The notes beneath the pieces are model-generated. The model did no database searches. It saw only the letters and a list, made by a program, of their open reading frames with translations, and was not told the DNA's origin. Position numbers and translations under genes: made by a program. Of a stretch of 6,994 nucleotides of DNA, positions 1 to 4,219 are shown in pieces. How positions within the stretch are numbered: position 1 is the first letter of the stretch; every line of letters starts with the position of its first letter. Origin of the DNA: Methylophilus sp. (GTDB lineage Bacteria; Pseudomonadota; Gammaproteobacteria; Burkholderiales; Methylophilaceae); NCBI GenBank assembly GCA_027489475.1, contig JAIXZQ010000054.1, positions 1 to 6,994 of the forward strand. Reading direction: 5' to 3'.

Positions 1-969
1 CTGCGCACCCTCACCAGCGAACAAGCTGCCGCCCTAGAGGCCTTTAAATTGGTCCTACACAAACCAGATTTTCCGGCCAATAGTTTGGCGCGTGAACAAA
101 CCCGCGTGATTGCGGCGTTGCAAGAGGCCGAGACCGATCCAGACAGCCTGGCGCAAAAAGCCTTTATGCGCGCCTTGTATGGCATGCACCCCTACAGCTT
201 GGATGAAAACGGTGAAGTCGCCACCGTACAAGCGCTGACGGTGACACAGCTGCGGCAGTTTTATCAACAGCATTACGCCGCGCGCTCTGCCGTGATTGCC
301 TTGATGGGCGACCTCACCCGCGAACAAGCGGCACAAATTGCCGAGCAGCTCAGTCAAGGCCTGCCGCAAGGCCCCGCAGTGGCGGATATTCCGCCAGTCA
401 CACCCGCAAATGTGGCAGTGACTAAAACCCTGCCGCACCCGGCCATGCAAGCCCATATTCTGCTCGGTCAGCCAGGCACTAAGCGCGGTGACCCAGACTT
501 TTTTCCCTTGTATGTGGGCAACTATATTTTGGGCGGCGGTGGCTTTGTCTCACGCCTGACCGAAGAAGTGCGTGAAAAACGCGGGCTGGTATACAGCGTG
601 TATAGCTACTTTATGCCGATGCGCGAACTCGGGCCTTATGAAATTGGCTTGCAAACCAAAAAATCACAAGTCAATGAAGCCTTGCAACTGGTCAGACAGA
701 CAGTGCAGACCTTTATTGATCAGGGTGTGACGGCTGAAGAGCTCAAGGCCGCCAAAGACAATATGATTGGCGGATTCCCCTTGCGTATAGACAGCAACAG
801 CAAGATTTTGGATTATCTGAACGTGATTGGGTTTTATCAGTTGCCGCTCAACTATCTAGACACCTTTAACGACGAGGTGGCAAAAGTCACCGTGCAGCAA
901 GTCAACGAAGCGTTTAAACGCCGCATACACCCAGAGCAGTTTGCCACCGTGATTGTCGGGGCTGAATAA
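1..969 (+). CDS. M16 family peptidase-like protein, C-terminal part (5' truncated)
   Basis: The frame is open from base 1 and ends at TAA 967-969, giving 322 residues with the N-terminus outside the window; the TTG at 49 is not a real start. The end of one M16 domain (about residues 1-125, including a HPY segment typical of the family) is followed by a second domain, Peptidase_M16_C. That domain contains the GGGGF turn (178-182) and the REKRGLVY motif. R191 and Y198 are spaced like the R/Y pair that contacts substrate in M16 enzymes. No HxxEH zinc motif is visible; it could lie upstream or be absent, as in the non-catalytic partner of the tandem M16 pairs common in proteobacteria. Such proteins are usually periplasmic or membrane-associated proteases. 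Family assignment is secure; catalytic status is undecided. Transcription probably ends at the hairpin plus T6 at 1017-1059. Confidence 0.93.
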   Translation: MRTLTSEQAAALEAFKLVLHKPDFPANSLAREQTRVIAALQEAETDPDSLAQKAFMRALYGMHPYSLDENGEVATVQALTVTQLRQFYQQHYAARSAVIALMGDLTREQAAQIAEQLSQGLPQGPAVADIPPVTPANVAVTKTLPHPAMQAHILLGQPGTKRGDPDFFPLYVGNYILGGGGFVSRLTEEVREKRGLVYSVYSYFMPMRELGPYEIGLQTKKSQVNEALQLVRQTVQTFIDQGVTAEELKAAKDNMIGGFPLRIDSNSKILDYLNVIGFYQLPLNYLDTFNDEVAKVTVQQVNEAFKRRIHPEQFATVIVGAE

Positions 970-978
970 GTGACGCGT

Positions 979-1004
979 GCCTGATGGCCGCAGGGCTATC
1001 AGGC
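979..1004. other. strong hairpin between convergent genes
   Basis: Arms 979-989 and 994-1004 form an 11-bp stem with one G-U wobble around the tetraloop GCAG. It starts 9 bp after the M16 stop codon. No T-run follows on either strand, so it is not a textbook intrinsic terminator. It may stabilise the 3' ends of the M16 gene and the convergent small gene, or act as a bidirectional pause site. That role is inference. Confidence 0.4.
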
Positions 1005-1016
1005 CAAGAGAAGGCG

Positions 1017-1059
1017 TTGGTCGGTGACCGCTGAAACGCGGTCAAGCCAAACGTTTTTT
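1017..1059 (+). terminator. probable intrinsic terminator of the M16 gene
   Basis: A perfect 7-bp stem (TGACCGC 1025-1031 with GCGGTCA 1038-1044, loop TGAAAC) is extended by an outer TTGG/CCAA pairing (1017-1020 with 1047-1050) across a small internal loop. Six T residues follow at 1054-1059 on the plus strand. The T-run is simultaneously the Lys-Lys codons at the end of the minus-strand membrane gene, and the second inner arm contains that gene's stop codon. Confidence 0.5.
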
Positions 1060-1239
1060 GCGTGCCAGCAGGTAATACAAAAACGCGCCTATCAGGTTTA
1101 AGAAAAAAATCACTAAAAACCATACCAGTTTATCTTCTTGCTGGTTGGCCAAGCAGTCCACCAACATCCAGACCCAAAACAGCGAGAGTCCCAGCGCAAT
1201 CAGCCCGCCGATTAAGCCCATGCCTAAAATGATTTCCAT
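1042..1239 (-). CDS. small two-helix membrane protein, PLDc_N-like
   Basis: A 65-residue protein starting at ATG (complement of 1237-1239). Its ribosome binding site AAGGA (complement of 1246-1250) is 6 nt upstream, which supports the start. Two hydrophobic helices are visible: about residues 3-27 ending in WVWMLVDC, and about 38-59. They are joined by a short polar loop (NQQEDK), and the protein ends in a basic tail (RKKRLA). The pattern W-x-L-x-D, then K-L-x-W, then a helix with G-A-x-L-Y-Y-L and basic residues resembles the PLDc_N domain found before cardiolipin synthase catalytic domains and also alone as short proteins. No phospholipase catalytic domain is present. Its role is unknown; an inner-membrane location is inferred. 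The gene is convergent with the M16 gene and divergent from rsmD. Confidence 0.85.
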   Translation of the reverse strand: MEIILGMGLIGGLIALGLSLFWVWMLVDCLANQQEDKLVWFLVIFFLNLIGAFLYYLLARKKRLA

Positions 1240-1259
1240 GTGTATTCCTTGTATTGATG

Positions 1260-1287
1260 CGCCTGCATAGTAGCGCTAATACAGGCG
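1260..1287. promoter_or_regulatory. inverted repeat upstream of the small membrane gene
   Basis: CGCCTG (1260-1265) and CAGGCG (1282-1287) are perfect inverse complements. The 16-bp spacer contains the palindrome TAGCGCTA (1271-1278). It lies 21 bp upstream of the minus-strand start codon. On the minus strand TACTAT (complement of 1266-1271) is a weak -10-like match inside it, with TTGTGT 18 bp further upstream. It could be a promoter with an operator-like dyad, or a transcript hairpin; neither is established. Confidence 0.3.
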
Positions 1288-1370
1288 ATGACACAAGGTG
1301 ATTAAAGTCTGCGTGTGAGCGCGTGCACACACCTCAGGAGGGTCATTGAGGCGCGCCACGTGCGCGTTCG

Positions 1371-1399
1371 CCCAGCGACAAACAGGGTGCGACGCTGGG
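1371..1399. promoter_or_regulatory. 7-bp inverted repeat just upstream of the rsmD -10 box
   Basis: CCCAGCG (1371-1377) and CGCTGGG (1393-1399) form a perfect dyad with a 15-bp spacer. The right arm overlaps where the -35 element for the TATAAT at 1410 would fall. The position is suitable for an operator, but no known regulator site is recognised. Confidence 0.3.
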
Positions 1400-1415
1400 T
1401 AATCGCCTTTATAAT
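1387..1415 (+). promoter_or_regulatory. candidate promoter for rsmD-coaD-ferredoxin
   Basis: A perfect TATAAT hexamer lies at 1410-1415. With 17-bp spacing the -35 position is GTGCGA (1387-1392), which matches TTGACA at only three positions. The predicted transcript would start near 1421-1423, leaving a leader of about 22 nt before rsmD. The inverted repeat 1371-1399 overlaps the -35 region. Confidence 0.5.
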
Positions 1416-1427
1416 GCCAACTTTTCA

Positions 1428-1448
1428 ATGACGCCTCTTTTTCAATGA
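1428..1448 (+). other. six-codon upstream ORF overlapping the rsmD start
   Basis: ATG at 1428 opens MTPLFQ and stops at TGA 1446-1448, which overlaps the rsmD start codon as ATGA. The 10-mer TTTTCAATGA occurs at 1422-1431 and again at 1439-1448, so both start codons sit in the same local context. Neither has a purine-rich Shine-Dalgarno sequence. It could be a leader peptide coupling translation to rsmD, or simply a 17-bp-spaced duplication. No function is demonstrated. Confidence 0.3.
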
Positions 1449-1998
1449 ATCAAGTGCGACTGAATGCAGGCCAGTGGCGCAGCCGGGTGCTAAAGTTTCC
1501 GGATGCTGAAGGCTTGCGCCCGACGGCAGACCGGGTGCGTCAGACGCTGTTTAACTGGCTGGGACAAGATTTGACCGGACGTTGTTGCTTGGATTTGTTT
1601 GCCGGCACCGGCGCGCTGGGATTTGAGGCCTTGTCACGCAATGCCCGTCAAGTGACCATGCTGGAATGGGCCCGCGCGCCTTACCAAGCCTTGTTGCAAA
1701 ACAAAGCCATGCTGGGGGCGGCGCTGGCAGATATCCGTCAACAAGATGCATTGCAGTTTTTGGCGCACAATCAGCAACGCTTTGATGTGATTTTTTGTGA
1801 TCCGCCCTACCGTAAACAGTGGCTAGATCAGCTGTTACCGCGGTTGCCCTCTCACCTGGCGCCTGCGGGCTATTTGTATGTAGAAGCAGAATATGCGTTA
1901 AAATCCGGGGCAATGTGGCAGGTGGTCAAGTCTGGCAAGGCCGGACAAGTGTATTACCACTTGCTTCAATCCGCGACCCCTGCCAGCGAGGATCCCGC

Positions 1999-2002
<4 letters not shown>
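1445..2002 (+). CDS. rsmD: 16S rRNA (guanine(966)-N2)-methyltransferase
   Basis: A 185-residue protein, close to the usual RsmD length. RsmD transfers a methyl group from S-adenosylmethionine to N2 of G966 in 16S rRNA during 30S assembly. Visible motifs: the family N-terminus with GQWR (9-12) and [10 protein letters not shown] (23-32); the SAM-binding motif [14 protein letters not shown] (49-62); an acidic residue after the second strand (E74); and the catalytic motif DPPY (119-122) within [10 protein letters not shown]. The ATG at 1445 fits the family N-terminus but has no clear ribosome binding site; a six-codon ORF overlaps it. The stop overlaps the coaD start as ATGA, so the two are likely cotranscribed and translationally coupled, an arrangement seen in many bacteria. 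Confidence 0.96.
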
Positions 2003-2780
<778 letters not shown>

Positions 2781-2851
2781 GGCTGCTAAGCGCACGGTTT
2801 GCGCAATGTGGATGCCAGCCTGACACATCAAATGACACCTCTAACCGTTTA

Positions 2852-2857
2852 AAGGAG
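2852..2857 (+). promoter_or_regulatory. ribosome binding site of gloA
   Basis: AAGGAG lies 6 nt before the ATG at 2864. It fixes the gloA start even though the frame is open back to 2699. Confidence 0.85.
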
Positions 2858-2863
2858 AACAGT

Positions 2864-3271
2864 ATGCGCATTTTACACACCATGTTACGGGTGGGCGATT
2901 TACAAAGATCGATTGATTTTTATACCGGCGTGCTCGGCATGAAGCTGATTCGTAGTCAGGATTATCCTGACGGTGAATTTACCTTGGCTTTTGTCGGCTA
3001 TGGCAATGAATATGAGCATAGTGTCCTAGAGTTAACCTATAACTACGGCAAAACCAGCTATGACATAGGTACGGCTTACGGCCATATGGCGATTGAGGTT
3101 GAAGATGCTTATGCCGCCTGTGAACAAGTCAAAGCCAAGGGCGGTAAAGTGGTGCGCGAGGCAGGGCCAATGAAGCATGGCAGTATTATCATTGCCTTTG
3201 TTGAAGATCCTGATGGCTACAAAATCGAGTTTATTCAAAAGGGCACTATCAGCTATCCCACCGCTGTTTAG
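2864..3271 (+). CDS. gloA: lactoylglutathione lyase (glyoxalase I)
   Basis: GloA converts the hemithioacetal of methylglyoxal and glutathione to S-lactoylglutathione, the first step of glutathione-dependent methylglyoxal detoxification in the cytoplasm. The protein is 135 residues, the same length as E. coli GloA. The four metal ligands fall at the same positions: H5, E56, H74 and E122. Both VOC-fold halves are visible: [20 protein letters not shown] (9-28) and [11 protein letters not shown] onward (73), ending in [11 protein letters not shown] (115-125). The short protein, lacking eukaryotic insertions, suggests the Ni/Co-dependent class. It sits 83 bp after the ferredoxin gene, with two TGACAC copies (2821, 2833) in the gap but no convincing promoter, so it could be read from the rsmD promoter or its own. 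Confidence 0.97.
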   Translation: MRILHTMLRVGDLQRSIDFYTGVLGMKLIRSQDYPDGEFTLAFVGYGNEYEHSVLELTYNYGKTSYDIGTAYGHMAIEVEDAYAACEQVKAKGGKVVREAGPMKHGSIIIAFVEDPDGYKIEFIQKGTISYPTAV

Positions 3272-3292
3272 GCACATCCCCCACGCCAGACC

Positions 3293-3339
3293 GACTGTTC
3301 AAGGCCTAATCAGCCTGGGCAGTCATGACCACCATTTTT
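3293..3339 (+). terminator. weak candidate terminator after gloA
   Basis: Nested arms GACTG (3293-3297) with CAGTC (3320-3324) and AGGC (3302-3305) with GCCT (3313-3316) can fold. Five T residues follow at 3335-3339, 10 nt after the stem. The stem is interrupted and the T-run is distant, so readthrough into the next gene is likely. Confidence 0.25.
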
Positions 3340-3340
3340 C

Positions 3341-3346
3341 AGGAGG
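3341..3346 (+). promoter_or_regulatory. ribosome binding site of the 84-residue gene
   Basis: AGGAGG, a full-consensus Shine-Dalgarno core, lies 9 nt before ATG 3356. It argues against the in-frame GTG at 3347, which would abut it. Confidence 0.75.
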
Positions 3347-3355
3347 GTGTTTGAG

Positions 3356-3610
3356 ATGTCGGACCTGAGCCTTTTACAACAGGCCGTTGCGCTGGCGCAA
3401 GCCGGGGATTGGCATGACGCACATGCCATCGCGCAAGACAGCACACATCCCAATGCGCACTGGCTGCACGCGGTGTTGCATAAAATCGAAGGCGATGCGT
3501 GGAACAGCCGCTATTGGTATGCCAAAACCCAAGGGCAGCAGTATGAGCATTTTGGTGATAATACGCAGGCTGAATTAGCGGCAATTGCGGCGGCCCTAGC
3601 GGCGGGCTAA
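3356..3610 (+). CDS. conserved-looking hypothetical protein, 84 residues
   Basis: The start ATG 3356 is chosen from the AGGAGG site 9 nt upstream. The protein is small, soluble and probably all-helical: a helix with LLQQAVALAQAGDWHDAHAIAQ (6-27), then a segment rich in His, Trp and Tyr, HWLHAVLHKIEGDAWNSRYW (35-54), and an Ala-rich C-terminal helix. The paired helices and the A-x-x-A-G-D-W-x-x-A-H pattern resemble a single tetratricopeptide-like unit. The LHAxLHxxEGDxxNxxYWY pattern looks like a conserved core recalled from uncharacterised bacterial proteins, but the family cannot be named here. There is no signal peptide or membrane segment. It lies 84 bp after gloA and is followed by a 12-bp tandem repeat. 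Function unknown. Confidence 0.8.
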   Translation: MSDLSLLQQAVALAQAGDWHDAHAIAQDSTHPNAHWLHAVLHKIEGDAWNSRYWYAKTQGQQYEHFGDNTQAELAAIAAALAAG

Positions 3611-3614
3611 ATGT

Positions 3615-3638
3615 CAGACTAAGTGGCAGACTAAGTGG
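3615..3638 (+). repeat. perfect 12-bp tandem duplication with in-frame stops
   Basis: CAGACTAAGTGG occurs twice back to back. Each copy carries TAA in the same frame as the stop of the upstream gene, so TAA appears at 3608, 3620 and 3632. Replication slippage just after the stop codon is the simplest origin. Confidence 0.8.
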
Positions 3639-3651
3639 CCTGATGTGCTGA

Positions 3652-3658
3652 CGAGGCC
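3652..3658 (+). repeat. left copy of a 7-bp direct repeat outside the inverted arms
   Basis: CGAGGCC here recurs at 4111-4117. The two copies lie just outside the inverted repeats at 3671-3696 and 4070-4095. They could be a target-site duplication but are not directly adjacent to the arms, so coincidence is possible. Confidence 0.25.
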
Positions 3659-3670
3659 GTTGATCCATAT

Positions 3671-3696
3671 TCATGTGCGCTGAGCGCTTGCAACGC
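3671..3696 (+). repeat. left arm of a 26-bp imperfect inverted repeat
   Basis: Compared with the reverse complement of 4070-4095, 21 of 26 bases match with no gap, including the exact 11-mer AGCGCTTGCAA (3683-3693). A GATC at 3662-3665 also matches one at the equivalent distance outside the right arm. The arm ends 5 bp before the stop of the minus-strand 74-residue ORF. Confidence 0.6.
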
Positions 3697-3701
3697 GATG
3701 G

Positions 3702-3926
3702 TTAATGCAGTGATTCTTCTTGGCGGCCTGCCCGGTGACTGATAAAAATCGCCCACAAGGACTGACCGCACACCCCCAACACCGTGCCGCTTAAAAACAG
3801 CAGCAGGCTCAGCAGGCTGCACGAAGCCAGCAAATAGACGTTGGCCCAGGCCGGATGCAGTTGCGCAATCTGTTGCCATTGCGTCACCCAATACGGAAGC
3901 CAGTCAAAAAGATTCAACGTGTGCAT
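3702..3926 (-). CDS. small Trp-rich membrane protein, hypothetical
   Basis: A 74-residue ORF. The N-terminal part (1-27) is amphipathic and Trp-rich (W9, W13, W17, W27), followed by one long hydrophobic segment (about 28-62, including a Leu/Ser-rich run at 37-46) and a short charged tail (HRAGRQEES). This is a credible membrane-anchored peptide with the tail in the cytoplasm. No family is recognised. There is no Shine-Dalgarno sequence; a CATAAT box (complement of 3933-3938) lies so close to the ATG that a transcript from it would be nearly leaderless. The overlapping minus-strand frame at 3631-3891 is less protein-like. The ORF is bracketed by inverted repeats, so it may be cargo of a small element. 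It could also be a chance ORF. Confidence 0.42.
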   Translation of the reverse strand: MHTLNLFDWLPYWVTQWQQIAQLHPAWANVYLLASCSLLSLLLFLSGTVLGVCGQSLWAIFISHRAGRQEESLH

Positions 3927-4069
3927 GACACTATTATGCCTGACACTGGTCTGTGGCGGCTAGTCGTCAGCGCTGGGTCTCTTGCGTTGCTTTGTTCTGC
4001 GCAAAACTTCCCTTTCATTCGTCTGTCTTGTTGGTCGCGTTGCGCCCCGTAGCTTTGCACTGTGTCGTG

Positions 4070-4095
4070 GCATTGCAAGCGCTGCGCGTGCATGA
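4070..4095 (-). repeat. right arm of the 26-bp imperfect inverted repeat
   Basis: This is the inverse complement of 3671-3696 at 21 of 26 positions, with the exact core TTGCAAGCGCT at 4073-4083. It lies 125 bp before the ppc start. GATC at 4101-4104 and CGAGGCC at 4111-4117 follow outside it. Confidence 0.6.
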
Positions 4096-4206
4096 CCGCT
4101 GATCTATTTGCGAGGCCAAAACTGGCTTAACCTCACAGTGCATTGATTTTTAAGGAAAAAAAATTTGTAGCCAAGATGGCCTGCTTGTTGCTAATGCAAG
4201 AGCGTA

Positions 4207-4212
4207 AAGGAG
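4207..4212 (+). promoter_or_regulatory. ribosome binding site of ppc
   Basis: AAGGAG, within a longer purine run (4206-4214), lies 7 nt before ATG 4220. It supports that start despite the unusually long N-terminus. Confidence 0.85.
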
Positions 4213-4219
4213 AGTTATC

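Larger units (their letters stand above)
3659..4110. mobile_element. possible small non-autonomous element bounded by inverted repeats
   Basis: Inverted arms (3671-3696 and 4070-4095), an outer GATC at the same distance from each arm (3662-3665, 4101-4104) and a 7-bp direct repeat CGAGGCC outside (3652-3658, 4111-4117) together outline about 450 bp. No transposase is present; the only internal ORF is the 74-residue membrane protein. The boundaries are uncertain because the direct repeats lie 3 and 6 bp beyond the GATC copies. Alternatives are two inverted copies of a dispersed extragenic repeat, or paired regulatory sites. Confidence 0.22.
3927..4219. other. intergenic region upstream of ppc, no gene seen
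   Basis: This 293-bp stretch separates the minus-strand 74-residue ORF from ppc. It holds TGACACT twice (3926-3932, 3941-3947), the right inverted-repeat arm (4070-4095), and a hairpin GCCA-AAAC-TGGC (4115-4126) flanked by GAG and CTC with T5 at 4146-4150. An A8 tract lies at 4156-4163. No convincing sigma-70 promoter for ppc is visible: TTGTAG (4165-4170) with GCTAAT (4190-4195) has a 19-bp spacing and weak matches. A 38-codon ORF at 3936-4052 has a hydrophobic stretch but no ribosome binding site and is not called. Confidence 0.6.

Noticed and set aside
55..456. 133-residue minus-strand ORF
   Set aside because: Antisense to the M16 peptidase reading frame, which is clearly the real gene.
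1819..1998. Upstream extension of coaD to an ATG at 1819
   Set aside because: Overlaps rsmD by about 180 bp; the ATG at 1999 has a Shine-Dalgarno sequence and matches the family N-terminus.
3339..3674. 111-residue minus-strand ORF
   Set aside because: Antisense to the 84-residue gene, which has a full-consensus ribosome binding site; the translation is low in structure and Pro/Leu-rich.
3631..3891. 86-residue minus-strand ORF
   Set aside because: Overlaps the 74-residue membrane ORF in another frame and looks less like a protein.
3936..4052. 38-codon plus-strand ORF with a hydrophobic, signal-like stretch
   Set aside because: No ribosome binding site, no proper lipobox (Leu before the Cys), and very short.
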